Origin: Acidobacteriota bacterium
Lineage (GTDB): Bacteria > Acidobacteriota > Terriglobia > Bryobacterales > Bryobacteraceae
Direction: 5' to 3'
Length of the DNA: 64,000 bases
NCBI GenBank assembly: GCA_018268935.1
Contig: JAFDVS010000038.1
Span: forward strand, 49,110 to 113,109
In this document: in pieces, positions 27,000 through 36,442 of the stretch
How the letters are laid out: the number at the start of each line of letters is the position of its first letter
Position numbering within the stretch: the first letter of the stretch is position 1
The notes under the pieces: model-generated
The model's input: only the letters and a program-made list of their open reading frames with translations
Told to the model about the DNA's origin: nothing
Database searches by the model: none
Position numbers and translations under genes: made by a program

Positions 27000-29900
27000 A
27001 TGAGTAAAGAACGGACGTTTCCATTTCCAGGCATCCGGCAGGCATTGGACGGCAACACAGCCGTGATTATGTGCGAACGGGAATCCACCGACGCAGCCGG
27101 AGCTTATCCTATTACTCCCTCGACGCAGATGGGCGAGTATTGGGCGGAAGAGACGGCGAAGGGCCACATTAATATATCGGGACGTCCACTGATATTCATC
27201 GAGCCCGAAGGCGAGCATGCCGCCGCGGCGGTGACGGCCGGTCTCTCGATGACGGGCTTGCGGGCAACGAACTTCTCGTCGGGTCAAGGCATTGCCTATA
27301 TGCACGAATCGCTCTATGCGGCGGTGGGCAAGCGGCTCACCTACGTGCTGAACATGGGATGCCGGGCGATCACGAAATCGACCTTGAACGTGCACGCAGG
27401 CCACGACGACTACCACTGCGTCGACGACTCCGGCTTCTTCCAGGTTTTCGGCAAAAGCGCGCAGGAAGTCAGCGATTTGAACATTATTTCGCACCGCATT
27501 GCGGAATTATCGCTCACCCCGGGCATCTGCGCGCAGGACGGCTTCCTCACTACGCACTTGATCGAATCGCTGATGCTGCCGGAGCGCGAGCTGATCGCGC
27601 GGTACCTCGGGTCGCCGGACGATATCATCGACACACCCACGCCGGCGCAGCGAATCCTCTATGGCGACAAGCGTCGGCGGATTCCGGAAATCTGGACCGT
27701 GGACAATCCCGTAATGTGCGGGACGGTGCAGAACCAGGATGCCTACATGCAGAGCGTGGCGTCACAGCGCCCGTTCTTCTTCGATCACATCGCCGAGATC
27801 ACCGATAAGGCGATGGAGGAATATTACGAGTTGACCGGCCGGCGCTACCAGCGCGTGGCCGGATACCGCATTGACGACGCCGAGTATTTGATTCTTGGCC
27901 AAGGCAGCATGATCGTCACTGCCGAGGCAGTCGCTGATTACCTCCGAGAGAAGCGCAAGATCAAAGTCGGCGTCGTCAACATGACCATGTTCCGCCCGTT
28001 CCCGGGCGAGATGGTGGCGGCGGTTCTGAAGGGCCGGAAGGGCGTGGCAGTGCTGGAACGCACGGATCAACCCTTGGCGCAGGACCTGCCGTTGATTCGC
28101 GAGATTCGCGCGGCAATGGGCCGGAGCCTGGAAAATTCCCGCAGCGGGAAGGGCACGCTTCCCTACCCCGACTACCCGACGTACAAGAGCGCCGATGACA
28201 TGCCGCCGCTCTATTCGGGCTCCTATGGACTCGGCAGCCGCGACCTGCAGCCGGAAGGTCTGATTGCGGCGGTGGAGAACATGCTGCCCGAAGGCGGGAA
28301 GCGCAAGTTCTACTATCTGTCTGTCGATTTCGCACACGCCAAGCCGTTCACACCGAAACAGGAGATCCATCAGCAGAACGTAGTGGATGCATATCCGCAT
28401 GTGAAGCAGATGGCGATTCGCGGCAGTGAGAATCCGAACCTGATGCCGAAGAACAGCATCACGGTGCGGTTCCACTCAGTGGGTGGATGGGGCGCCATCA
28501 CTACGGGTAAGAACCTGGCGATGACGCTGTTTGACCTGCTGGGATTCCACATCAAAGCGAACCCGAAGTATGGATCCGAAAAGAAGGGCCAACCGACCAC
28601 CTACTATCTGTCGGCGGCGCCGGAACCGATTCGCATGAACTGCGAATACTTCTACGTCGATGTCGTGCTCTCGCCCGATCCGAACGTGTTCAACCACTCC
28701 AATCCGCTGGCCGGGTTGAAGAAGGGGGGCGTGTTCATCATCCAAAGCACGCACGAGGATGAGAAGGATGTTTGGGCCCAGATTCCGCAGCGATTCCAGC
28801 AGATCATCATTGAGAACGAGATCAAGGTTTACTACCTCGATGCATTCAAAATCGCCCGCGAGGAAGCCACCGATCCGGAACTGCAATTCCGCATGCAGGG
28901 CATCGCGTTCCAGGGCGCGTTCTTTGCCGCCTCGCCGGTGATGGCGACGGGCAATCTGAACGAAGAACAGCTCTTTGAGGCAATCCGGTCGCAACTCCAG
29001 CACAAGTTCGGGACCAAGGGCGCACGCGTCGTGGAAGACAACATGCGCGTGGTGCACCGTGGCTTCGATCAGGTGAAGGAAGTCAAGGATAAGCGCATCG
29101 TTCAGGGCGGTGCGCTCACGCTCCGCAAAGAGGCGGGCTTGCCGGCGTTGCTGAAGATGCAGCCGGCGAGCGAGACTCCGACGACCGATATCCACCGCTT
29201 CTGGGATCAGACCGGGAGCTTCTACCTTTCCGGAAAAGGGAACGAGAACCTGGTGGATCCGTTCATCGGGCTCAGCTTCATTCCCGCGGTCACGGGCGTG
29301 TTCCGCGATATGACTTCGATCCGCTTCGACCATCCGGAGTGGATTCCACAGAATTGTACGGCGTGCGGCAACTGCTACACCATTTGCCCCGACAGCGCGA
29401 TACCGGGCCTGGTCTCTTCGACCATGCAGATCTTCGATACTGCCATCAAAACCGTGCGCGAGCGGGGAGTGGCGGTGAAGCATCTGCCGCGCGCCGTACG
29501 CAGTGTCGATCAGAAGCTGCGCAGCAGGCTCGCGGCGGCCGGCGAGAAGGCCGATGTGCGGCGCTTGCTGGATGAAGCGATTGGCGATGTGCTGCTCGGC
29601 TACGCGCCGGATTCGGAAGACCGCAAAGAAGTGGAGCAGGAATTCCAGGCGTTCCAGGCGGCGCTGGGTGATTTCCGCTTCGCGGTGACCGCTCCTTATT
29701 GGACGCAGCGTGAGAAGAAATCTAAGGGCGCGGGCGGACTGTTGTCGATCACGGTGAATCCATATGCCTGCAAGGGCTGTATGGAGTGCGTGAAGGTTTG
29801 TAACGATGACGCGCTGCGCTCGATTCCGCAGACAACGGACACGACGGCTCGGTTGCGCAAGGAGTGGGACTTCTGGATGGCGTTGCCCACGACGTCGCCG

Positions 29901-31931
29901 GAGTTCATCCGCATCGACAATCTCGATGAGAAAATCGGCGCGCTGGAAACGCTGCTGCTCGACAAGAAGAACTACATGGGCCTGGTGTGCGGCGACGGCG
30001 CCTGCCTGGGCTGCGGCGAGAAGACCGTGATTCACCTCTTCGTAGCCACGGTGGAAGCGCTGATGCAACCGCGCGTGAAGAAGCAGGTGCAGAAGCTGGA
30101 CGGGCTGATTGAGCAAATGGATCAGCATATCCGGCTGAAGTTGGCCTCGTCGATGGATTTGAGCGACAGCTCGCGCGTGGAGCAAGCGCTGGACAAATTG
30201 AAGGACAGCGATGTGACCCTTGCGAGCTTCTCCGGCAAGCTGGACGAGCGGCACAGTGCGAAGACGATTGACGGCGAGTGGCTCCGCTGGGCGGCGCAGT
30301 TGCTGGCGAAGTTGAAGCACCTGCGTTGGGAATACGTGGAAGGCACGGGCCGGCGCGGACGATCGAGCCTGGGCATCATCAATGCCACGGGCTGCACTTC
30401 GGTGTGGGGCTCCACCTATCCGTTCAATCCCTACCCGTTCCCATGGACGAACCACCTGTTCCAGGATTCGCCCTCAATGGCCATGGGCATTTACGAAGGG
30501 CACATGTCGAAGATGGCGGAAGGGTTCAAGGCGATCCGGATGGCCGAGATCGAATTGAACGGCGGCTACAAGAGCGAGAAGCACGACGACTTCTTCCGTT
30601 ACTTCGATTGGCGCAAATTCAGCGACGAAGAGTTCCATCTCTGCCCGCCGGTGATCTCCGTTGGCGGTGATGGAGCGATGTACGACATCGGGTTCCAGAA
30701 CCTGTCGCGCATGATGATGTCGGGCAAGCCGATCAAAGCAGTGATTCTCGATACGCAGGTCTATTCGAACACCGGCGGCCAGGCGTGTACTTCCGGATTC
30801 ACGGGCCAGATCAGCGACATGGCGCAGTATGGAAAAGCGTTTCAGGGCAAGGAAGAGATCCGCAAGGAGATCGCCTTGATCGGGATGGCGCACCGCACCA
30901 GCTATGTGATGCAGGGAAGCATTTCGAACCCAACGCATCTGATTGAAAGCTTCATCGACGGACTGAATGCGCGGCGGCCGGCATTGTTCAACGTATATGC
31001 GGCATGTATGCCGGAACACGGCATTGCCGACGATCTGGCCGAGCAGCAATCGAAGCTGGCAGTGGAATCGCGGGCCTACCCACTGGTGCGTTACAACCCG
31101 GATAAGGGAATCACGCCGGAAGAATGCTTCGACCTGGAAGGCAATCCGACATTGGAAGCCGACTGGCCGACGTACACGCTGGAATACACGGATGACAAGG
31201 GACAGAAGGCGAAACTGGAACTGCCGCTGACGTTCGCCGACTTCGCGGTGACGGAAGCACGGTTCCGCAAACACTTCCGCACGGCCCCTCGCGATACATG
31301 GAACGAGAACATGGTGCCGATGGCTGAGTTTCTCGACATCGCACCGGAGGATCGGGAAGGCAAGTTCCCATTCATCTGGGCGGTGGATAAGAAGAACCGG
31401 CTCATCCGGGTGATTCCGGCCGAACCGATTGTGAAGTCGTGCGAAGACCGGCGTAATTTCTGGCGCATGCTGAAATCGCTGGCCGGCGTCCGCCCAGTGG
31501 TGGACGTGAAGCAAGTAGAAGAGAGAATTCGAATTGAGTTCGCGCAGAACTTGACAGCAAGACTGCTCGAGCTCACCGGCGGCGGCGCACTGCCCAGCAT
31601 GCCCGCCGTGGCGTTACCTGCCCCACCCACCGCGGGCAACAGCGCCGCCGCCGCTTCCGCATCGAACGGGGGAGGCAACGGATATGTTGCCCCCTGGATT
31701 GATTCGGCCGAATGCACCTCCTGCGATGAGTGCATCAATATCAACCCGAAAGTCTTCGCCTACGACGACCACAAGCATGCCTTCATCAAGGACGCCAATG
31801 GCGGGCCTTATAAGGATCTGGTCCGCGCGGCGGAGAAATGCACGGCTCAAGTCATCCATCCCGGATATCCCGCCGATGGGTCGGACAAAGAGACGCAGAA
31901 GCTGATTGCTCGCGCCAAGAAGTACATGTAG
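27000..31931 (+). CDS. nifJ: Pyruvate:ferredoxin oxidoreductase, giant single-chain form with C-terminal ferredoxin domain
   Basis: 1643 residues from ATG 27000, far longer than the usual ~1170. It oxidises pyruvate with CoA to acetyl-CoA and CO2, reducing ferredoxin. In order: pyrimidine-binding TPP domain (ITPSTQMGEYWAE), CoA-binding and gamma domains with the EKR-type segment (YGSEKKGQPTTYYL), a two-cluster ferredoxin domain (C786/C789/C792/C796 and C924/C927/C930/C934), then the TPP pyrophosphate domain (GDGACLGCGEK, GDGAMYDIGFQN, VYSNTGGQ). The extra length is a helical insert between the clusters, another after the CLGCGEK motif, and a tail. The tail is an Ala/Pro/Gly-rich linker followed by a single-cluster ferredoxin (C1572, C1575, C1578, C1614). 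rnfC starts 27 nt downstream. Confidence 0.93.
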   Translation: MSKERTFPFPGIRQALDGNTAVIMCERESTDAAGAYPITPSTQMGEYWAEETAKGHINISGRPLIFIEPEGEHAAAAVTAGLSMTGLRATNFSSGQGIAYMHESLYAAVGKRLTYVLNMGCRAITKSTLNVHAGHDDYHCVDDSGFFQVFGKSAQEVSDLNIISHRIAELSLTPGICAQDGFLTTHLIESLMLPERELIARYLGSPDDIIDTPTPAQRILYGDKRRRIPEIWTVDNPVMCGTVQNQDAYMQSVASQRPFFFDHIAEITDKAMEEYYELTGRRYQRVAGYRIDDAEYLILGQGSMIVTAEAVADYLREKRKIKVGVVNMTMFRPFPGEMVAAVLKGRKGVAVLERTDQPLAQDLPLIREIRAAMGRSLENSRSGKGTLPYPDYPTYKSADDMPPLYSGSYGLGSRDLQPEGLIAAVENMLPEGGKRKFYYLSVDFAHAKPFTPKQEIHQQNVVDAYPHVKQMAIRGSENPNLMPKNSITVRFHSVGGWGAITTGKNLAMTLFDLLGFHIKANPKYGSEKKGQPTTYYLSAAPEPIRMNCEYFYVDVVLSPDPNVFNHSNPLAGLKKGGVFIIQSTHEDEKDVWAQIPQRFQQIIIENEIKVYYLDAFKIAREEATDPELQFRMQGIAFQGAFFAASPVMATGNLNEEQLFEAIRSQLQHKFGTKGARVVEDNMRVVHRGFDQVKEVKDKRIVQGGALTLRKEAGLPALLKMQPASETPTTDIHRFWDQTGSFYLSGKGNENLVDPFIGLSFIPAVTGVFRDMTSIRFDHPEWIPQNCTACGNCYTICPDSAIPGLVSSTMQIFDTAIKTVRERGVAVKHLPRAVRSVDQKLRSRLAAAGEKADVRRLLDEAIGDVLLGYAPDSEDRKEVEQEFQAFQAALGDFRFAVTAPYWTQREKKSKGAGGLLSITVNPYACKGCMECVKVCNDDALRSIPQTTDTTARLRKEWDFWMALPTTSPEFIRIDNLDEKIGALETLLLDKKNYMGLVCGDGACLGCGEKTVIHLFVATVEALMQPRVKKQVQKLDGLIEQMDQHIRLKLASSMDLSDSSRVEQALDKLKDSDVTLASFSGKLDERHSAKTIDGEWLRWAAQLLAKLKHLRWEYVEGTGRRGRSSLGIINATGCTSVWGSTYPFNPYPFPWTNHLFQDSPSMAMGIYEGHMSKMAEGFKAIRMAEIELNGGYKSEKHDDFFRYFDWRKFSDEEFHLCPPVISVGGDGAMYDIGFQNLSRMMMSGKPIKAVILDTQVYSNTGGQACTSGFTGQISDMAQYGKAFQGKEEIRKEIALIGMAHRTSYVMQGSISNPTHLIESFIDGLNARRPALFNVYAACMPEHGIADDLAEQQSKLAVESRAYPLVRYNPDKGITPEECFDLEGNPTLEADWPTYTLEYTDDKGQKAKLELPLTFADFAVTEARFRKHFRTAPRDTWNENMVPMAEFLDIAPEDREGKFPFIWAVDKKNRLIRVIPAEPIVKSCEDRRNFWRMLKSLAGVRPVVDVKQVEERIRIEFAQNLTARLLELTGGGALPSMPAVALPAPPTAGNSAAAASASNGGGNGYVAPWIDSAECTSCDECININPKVFAYDDHKHAFIKDANGGPYKDLVRAAEKCTAQVIHPGYPADGSDKETQKLIARAKKYM

Positions 31932-31958
31932 GCCTGGAACGGGAAAGGCACTTTGAGT

Positions 31959-33323
31959 ATGTCACTCCTCTCTATCTTCGGCGGCAAGCGTTTGCAGCGT
32001 GGCGTGCACGTGCCGGAATTCAAGGAGCAGACCAGCCAGCTTCCCATTCGCCGAATGCCGTTCCCGCCGACGATGATCATCCCGCTTTCCCAGCATGCGG
32101 GAGCTCCGGCGGTGGCCATCGTGCGCGAGGGCCAGGAGGTGGTTCGTGGCGAGCCGATTGCGAAATCAAACGGCTTTGTCTCCGTTCCGATGCATGCGCC
32201 CGCCACGGGCCGCATTGAACGCATCGCCCTGGCCCCCAGCGCACGCGGAGAGTTGGCTCCAGCGATTTATCTGACACCGTGGCCCTCAGCGAGCCAGGAG
32301 ATTCTGTACGGCGCCCCGCAAGACATCGAGCACATGACGCCGGAAGAGATCGTCAAGGCTGTGCAAGAGACAGGCGTTGTCGGATTGGGCGGCGCCGCAT
32401 TTCCGACCCACGTAAAGATGAAGGTGCCGGAAGGCAAGAAGGTGGACATCGTGATGGTGAACGGCTGCGAATGCGAGCCGTACCTGACGACGGATCACCG
32501 CGTGATGGTGGAGCAACCGGACGAAGTGCTGCATGGGGCACGGATCGCCATGAAGGCCATCGGTGCTTCGAAAATCATCGTTGGCGTCGAAGACAACAAG
32601 CCCGATGCCATCGAGAATCTGCGCAAGGCGGCGGCGGCCTATCCGTACATCGCGGTGGAATCGGTGCCGGCGCAATACCCGCAGGGCGCCGAGAAGATGT
32701 TGATCCACGTGCTGCTGGGCCGGGAAGTGCCTTCGGGCGGGTTGCCAAGCGATGTGGGTGTGGCTGTGTTCAACGTGGCGACTCTGGCGCAGATCGGCGA
32801 TTTGCTGCCAAGGCATCAGGGATTGATTGAACGCGTGGTGACGTTCGCTGGACCGGCGTTGAAGAAACCAGGCAACTACCTGGCCGCGCTGGGAACTCCG
32901 CTGCGATTCGCACTGGAGCAGGCAGGCTGCACGGACGAGGCCGCGGGCGTGATTCTCGGTGGACCGATGATGGGACCTGCCATCAGTTCGCTGGACATGC
33001 CGCTGACAAAGGGCGTCACCGGGGTTCTGGTCTTGACGCGTAAAGACCTGGAGTCGCGGAATGGCGATATCCTCCCCTGCATCCGGTGCGGGGCATGCGT
33101 GGATGTGTGTCCGTTGCATCTGAACCCATCGCGGATGGGCATGCTGGCACGCAAGGAACGGTATGAAGAGATGGAAACGGATTTTCATCTGATGGATTGT
33201 TTTGAATGCGGCTGTTGCAGCTACGTGTGCCCATCGCACATCCCGCTGGTACAGCATTTCCGCATCGCCAAGCAGATGAATCGGGAAAGGAAAGCCCGTG
33301 AGCGCGCCAAGTCTAACGCCTGA
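31959..33323 (+). CDS. rnfC: Rnf complex subunit C (NADH/FMN and two 4Fe-4S)
   Basis: 454 residues from ATG 31959 (AAAGG about 10 nt upstream; a TTG two codons earlier is also possible). RnfC is the peripheral subunit that exchanges electrons with NAD(H). Seen here are the barrel-sandwich N-terminus (RGVHVPEFK), the NADH/FMN loop GLGGAAFPTHVK, the SLBB region, and two 4Fe-4S sites (C374/C377/C380/C384 and C414/C417/C420/C424). The C-terminal repeat tail of enterobacterial RsxC is absent. It is preceded by PFOR and overlaps rnfD by 26 nt. Confidence 0.93.
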   Translation: MSLLSIFGGKRLQRGVHVPEFKEQTSQLPIRRMPFPPTMIIPLSQHAGAPAVAIVREGQEVVRGEPIAKSNGFVSVPMHAPATGRIERIALAPSARGELAPAIYLTPWPSASQEILYGAPQDIEHMTPEEIVKAVQETGVVGLGGAAFPTHVKMKVPEGKKVDIVMVNGCECEPYLTTDHRVMVEQPDEVLHGARIAMKAIGASKIIVGVEDNKPDAIENLRKAAAAYPYIAVESVPAQYPQGAEKMLIHVLLGREVPSGGLPSDVGVAVFNVATLAQIGDLLPRHQGLIERVVTFAGPALKKPGNYLAALGTPLRFALEQAGCTDEAAGVILGGPMMGPAISSLDMPLTKGVTGVLVLTRKDLESRNGDILPCIRCGACVDVCPLHLNPSRMGMLARKERYEEMETDFHLMDCFECGCCSYVCPSHIPLVQHFRIAKQMNRERKARERAKSNA

Positions 33324-34362
33324 AATCGTACTGCGCACTTCGCCTCACCTGCACTCAAAGCGGAGCGTGGGCGTCATCATGCGCAATGTAGTGTACGCGA
33401 TGCTGCCGGTCTGCGCGTACGCTGTGTACAACTTCGGCATCAGCGTGCTGGCGTTGCTGGTCGTTTCGACACTATCCTGCGTGCTGACGGAACATATGTT
33501 CTGCCGCGCAGCCGGCCGGCCATCGTCGATCAAGGATTCGAGTGTGATCATCACCGGCATCCTGCTGGGGCTAACACTACCTCCGGGATTTCCCCTGTGG
33601 ATGACCGCGGTGGGTGGATTCGTCGCAGTCGGATTGGGGAAGATGCTGTTTGGCGGATTGGGATTCAACGTGTTCAATCCGGCATTGGTGGGACGGGCCT
33701 TTCTGCAAGCCGCGTTCCCGACTGCGATCACGACTTACACTCCGGCTCAGGCGACCGGACGGTTTCTCGAATTCATCCCAACCAGCTTGACGCTGCCGTT
33801 CATGCAGCCGCCAGTGATTACGGACTGGGTGGCGAAGGTGCGGATTGATGCCTTTTCAGGGGCAACTCCGCTAACGGCCCTGAAATTCGACAAAGTGACG
33901 ACGGAGATCATGCCCCTGTTCTGGGGCAACGTAGCCGGCTCGGCGGGCGAGACGTCGGTGATACTGATTCTGCTTGGCGGGGTCTATCTGGTGGCACGGA
34001 ACTTCATGGACTGGCGGATCACGGCATCGATGCTGCTGAGCGCGATGGCCATGAGTGGCGCGTTTTACCTCTCGAACCCGACAGCATTTCCGAACCCGCT
34101 GTTCATGCTCTTCTCCGGCGGGTTGATGCTGGGCGCGGTGTTCATGGCGACCGACATGGTGGCCTCGCCGGTGACTCCGCTGGGCGTTTGGATCTACGGC
34201 GCGGTGATGGGCGTGATGACCATCCTGATCCGGTTGCTCGGTGGATTGCCGGAAGGCGTAATGTACGCCATCCTGCTGGCAAATGCAGTTTCTCCCGCCA
34301 TCGACAACCTCACGCAGCCTCGCGTTTATGGGACGAAGAAGAAAGCTGAGGCGAAAGCATGA
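33298..34362 (+). CDS. rnfD: Rnf complex subunit D (membrane, covalent FMN)
   Basis: 354 residues from GTG 33298 (AGGAAAG ribosome site). Multiple TM helices, beginning with the family signature TSPHLHSKRSVGVIMRNVVY. The flavinylation site SGAT is at residues 187-190, so FMN should be attached to T190; this needs an ApbE flavin transferase, which is not in the window. Homologous to NqrB. It overlaps rnfC and is coupled to rnfG by an ATGA overlap. Confidence 0.93.
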   Translation: MSAPSLTPEIVLRTSPHLHSKRSVGVIMRNVVYAMLPVCAYAVYNFGISVLALLVVSTLSCVLTEHMFCRAAGRPSSIKDSSVIITGILLGLTLPPGFPLWMTAVGGFVAVGLGKMLFGGLGFNVFNPALVGRAFLQAAFPTAITTYTPAQATGRFLEFIPTSLTLPFMQPPVITDWVAKVRIDAFSGATPLTALKFDKVTTEIMPLFWGNVAGSAGETSVILILLGGVYLVARNFMDWRITASMLLSAMAMSGAFYLSNPTAFPNPLFMLFSGGLMLGAVFMATDMVASPVTPLGVWIYGAVMGVMTILIRLLGGLPEGVMYAILLANAVSPAIDNLTQPRVYGTKKKAEAKA

Positions 34363-35018
34363 ACACCACCGCTCCACGCGCCGACATGCCGCCCAGCTCG
34401 GCCCTTATCAAATTGATGGGCGTGGTATCGCTCATCTGCGGTCTGCTCATTGTGACGACGCACCAGCAAACACTGGCCCCGATCCGCCACAACCAGGAGA
34501 TCATCCTCAGTGAAACCGTAGCCGAGTTGCTGCCCGGCGCAAAGAAGCAGGTCAGCTACGGCGTGGATGCATCGGGCAACCTGAGCATCGTCGAAGGCGC
34601 CGAGTTCGCCGGACCGCGGCTGTTTGCGGGCTACGATGCCTACGGTGGGCTGATCGGGGTAGTGATCGAAGGTGGTGAACGTGGCTATGCCGATGTGATC
34701 CGGGCCATGTTTGCCTATTCGCCGCAGAAGAAAGCGATCGTCGGATTCAAGGTTACGGAACTGAAAGAGACACCTGGCTTGGGAGACAAGATCTCGAGCG
34801 ACAAGAAGTTTCTGTCGAACTTCAAAGACCTGGATGCTTCCCTGGAGCATCCCATTGTGACCGTAAAAAGCGGAACGAAGAAAAACCGTTGGGAAGTTGA
34901 CGCTATCTCGGGAGCAACGATCTCTTCGCGGGCTGTTGGCCGGCTGTTGCAGAAGAGCACCAAAGAAATGATTCCGGTCATCCAGCGCAACCTGCAACGA
35001 ATCGAGCGAGGGAACTGA
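34359..35018 (+). CDS. rnfG: Rnf complex subunit G (covalent FMN, periplasmic)
   Basis: 219 residues; ATG overlaps the rnfD stop (ATGA). One N-terminal TM helix (LIKLMGVVSLICGLLIVTT) anchors an FMN-binding domain. The flavinylation motif SGATISS has its threonine at T187. The segment ETPGLGDKI is also conserved in RnfG/NqrC. It passes electrons between the membrane flavins and Fe-S centres of the complex. Confidence 0.92.
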   Translation: MNTTAPRADMPPSSALIKLMGVVSLICGLLIVTTHQQTLAPIRHNQEIILSETVAELLPGAKKQVSYGVDASGNLSIVEGAEFAGPRLFAGYDAYGGLIGVVIEGGERGYADVIRAMFAYSPQKKAIVGFKVTELKETPGLGDKISSDKKFLSNFKDLDASLEHPIVTVKSGTKKNRWEVDAISGATISSRAVGRLLQKSTKEMIPVIQRNLQRIERGN

Positions 35019-35020
35019 AA

Positions 35021-35665
35021 ATGGGACACGATCACGGCGCAACGGTCTCCCCTTCGGAAAACATGGAAGCCTTCCTGAACGGGCTGTGGAAACAGAATCC
35101 GGTATTTGTCCAGGTGCTTGGGACATGCCCCACCATGGCGATCACCAACAGCGCGCGGAACGCCGTCGCGATGGGGTTGGCCACGCTATTCGTACTGGTT
35201 TTTTCCAACATGCTGATCTCGATGGTGCGAAGGCTGGTGCAGAAACAGGTCCGCATCGCCACATACATTCTCATCATCGCCACGTTCGTCACGATGGTCG
35301 ACTACATCATCAAAGCGGTCAGCATCGATGTTTATAAGGCGCTCGGCCCGTTCATCGCCCTCATCGTAGTGAACTGCATCATACTTGGACGGGCCGAGGC
35401 GTTCGCTGGAAAGAATCCGGTCTGGCAGTCCATCCTCGATGGGTTTGGAATGGGGATCGGGTTCTTCATCGCATTGTTCTGCCTGGGCAGCGTGCGTGAG
35501 ATTCTGGGCGCAGGCACCTTGTTCGGGTTTTCGCTGTTCGGCTCGAACTTCCAGCCCTGGGTTCTGTTCTTACTGCCTTCCGGCGGGTTCTTCACGCTCG
35601 CATCCTGGCTGCTGGTCTTTGCCTGGTGGAAAGAGCGTGGCAAAGCAAAGGAGGCACAGGCATGA
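35021..35665 (+). CDS. rnfE: Rnf complex subunit E (membrane)
   Basis: 214 residues, about six TM helices, with the signatures QVLGTCPTMAITNSARNAVAM and VNCIILGRAEAFA of RnfE/NqrD. RnfE and RnfA are inverted-topology relatives that form the ion path and hold a 2Fe-2S centre between their cysteines (here in GTCPTMA and VNCIILG). An N-terminal extension of about 30 residues (MGHDHGATVSPSENMEAFL) precedes the family core. It is coupled to rnfA by ATGA. Confidence 0.92.
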   Translation: MGHDHGATVSPSENMEAFLNGLWKQNPVFVQVLGTCPTMAITNSARNAVAMGLATLFVLVFSNMLISMVRRLVQKQVRIATYILIIATFVTMVDYIIKAVSIDVYKALGPFIALIVVNCIILGRAEAFAGKNPVWQSILDGFGMGIGFFIALFCLGSVREILGAGTLFGFSLFGSNFQPWVLFLLPSGGFFTLASWLLVFAWWKERGKAKEAQA

Positions 35666-36243
35666 ACGAAGTTTCGCTTGGCTTCATCTTCATCGACTCA
35701 CTGCTGATCAATAACTTCGTGCTCAGTGTATTTCTCGGCATCTGCCCGTTCATCGGCGTGTCCAACAAGCTCTCCACCGCCTGGCGCATGGGCGTATCGG
35801 TGATCTTCGTGATCGTCGTATCGAGCGTGCTGGCCTACGGCACCAACTCGCTGCTGATCGCCATGCATGCCGAATACCTACGAATTATTACGTACATTGT
35901 AATCATTGCCTCCACGGTGCAACTGGTGGAGATGTTTATCAAGAAGACGAGTCCGGCGCTGTTTCGGGCGCTGGGTATTTACCTGCCGCTGATCACCACG
36001 AACTGCGCGGTGCTGGGTGTGGCGCTGTTTCAGACGGCGCGCAACTACTCCTTCGCGCAGAGTGTGGTGTTCGCGCTGGGTTCAAGCATGGGCTTCACGC
36101 TGGCGCTGGTGATCATGTCGATCATCCGCGAGAGGCTGGAGCTATCCGATATTCCCAATCTGGCCAAGGGCACAGCCCTGGTGTTAATGATTGCCGGCAC
36201 ATTGTCGCTCGCGTTCATGGGCTTCGCCGGCATGGGAGGGTAG
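35662..36243 (+). CDS. rnfA: Rnf complex subunit A (membrane)
   Basis: 193 residues from ATG 35662, which overlaps the rnfE stop (ATGA). Six TM helices with the signatures INNFVLSVFLGICPFIGVSNK and LPLITTNCAVLGVALF of RnfA/NqrE. The two conserved cysteines (GICPF, TNCAVLG) match those that hold the intramembrane Fe-S centre. It ends 4 nt before the next ATG. In clostridial-type operons rnfB would follow here; it does not. Confidence 0.93.
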   Translation: MNEVSLGFIFIDSLLINNFVLSVFLGICPFIGVSNKLSTAWRMGVSVIFVIVVSSVLAYGTNSLLIAMHAEYLRIITYIVIIASTVQLVEMFIKKTSPALFRALGIYLPLITTNCAVLGVALFQTARNYSFAQSVVFALGSSMGFTLALVIMSIIRERLELSDIPNLAKGTALVLMIAGTLSLAFMGFAGMGG

Positions 36244-36247
36244 AGCC

Positions 36248-36442
36248 ATGTTGCAAGAGATTCTGAAGGGCGCGCTCGGCATTCTGGTGCTGATGGGCGC
36301 GTGGTTTCTGGTGCAATCGTTTCTGCGCAAGCGGAATAGCCTGCCGGAAGGACAAGATGTGCTGGAGCCGATGGCCGAGGGCTGCGGGAATTGCGGCGAA
36401 CACGGCAACTGTCAACGAAAGGAGTCACACTCATGCCGGTAA
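36248..36442 (+). CDS. Small TM protein with cysteine motif in the rnfB position (mini-RnfB-like)
   Basis: 64 residues with a strong ribosome site (GGGAGGG 7 nt before the ATG). One TM helix (about residues 8-26) is followed by a basic turn and a cysteine cluster: C46-x2-C49-x5-C55-x7-C63, around GCGNCGEHGNC. This looks like the start of RnfB, which has a TM helix and then a CGQCGxPGC-type site, but the entire double-ferredoxin part of RnfB is missing. It could hold a small Fe-S cluster, or it could be a maturation factor comparable to NqrM of Nqr operons. It overlaps the next gene by 10 nt, so it belongs to the operon. Confidence 0.75.
   Translation: MLQEILKGALGILVLMGAWFLVQSFLRKRNSLPEGQDVLEPMAEGCGNCGEHGNCQRKESHSCR

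Noticed and set aside
28476..30455. A 659-codon minus-strand frame opposite PFOR
   Set aside because: Low-complexity R/H/L-rich translation typical of antisense frames in high-GC DNA; PFOR motifs on the plus strand are complete.
36244..36432. A hidden full rnfB in another frame between rnfA and the FNR gene
   Set aside because: The gap is under 200 nt and no frame encodes the double 4Fe-4S cysteine pattern of RnfB.
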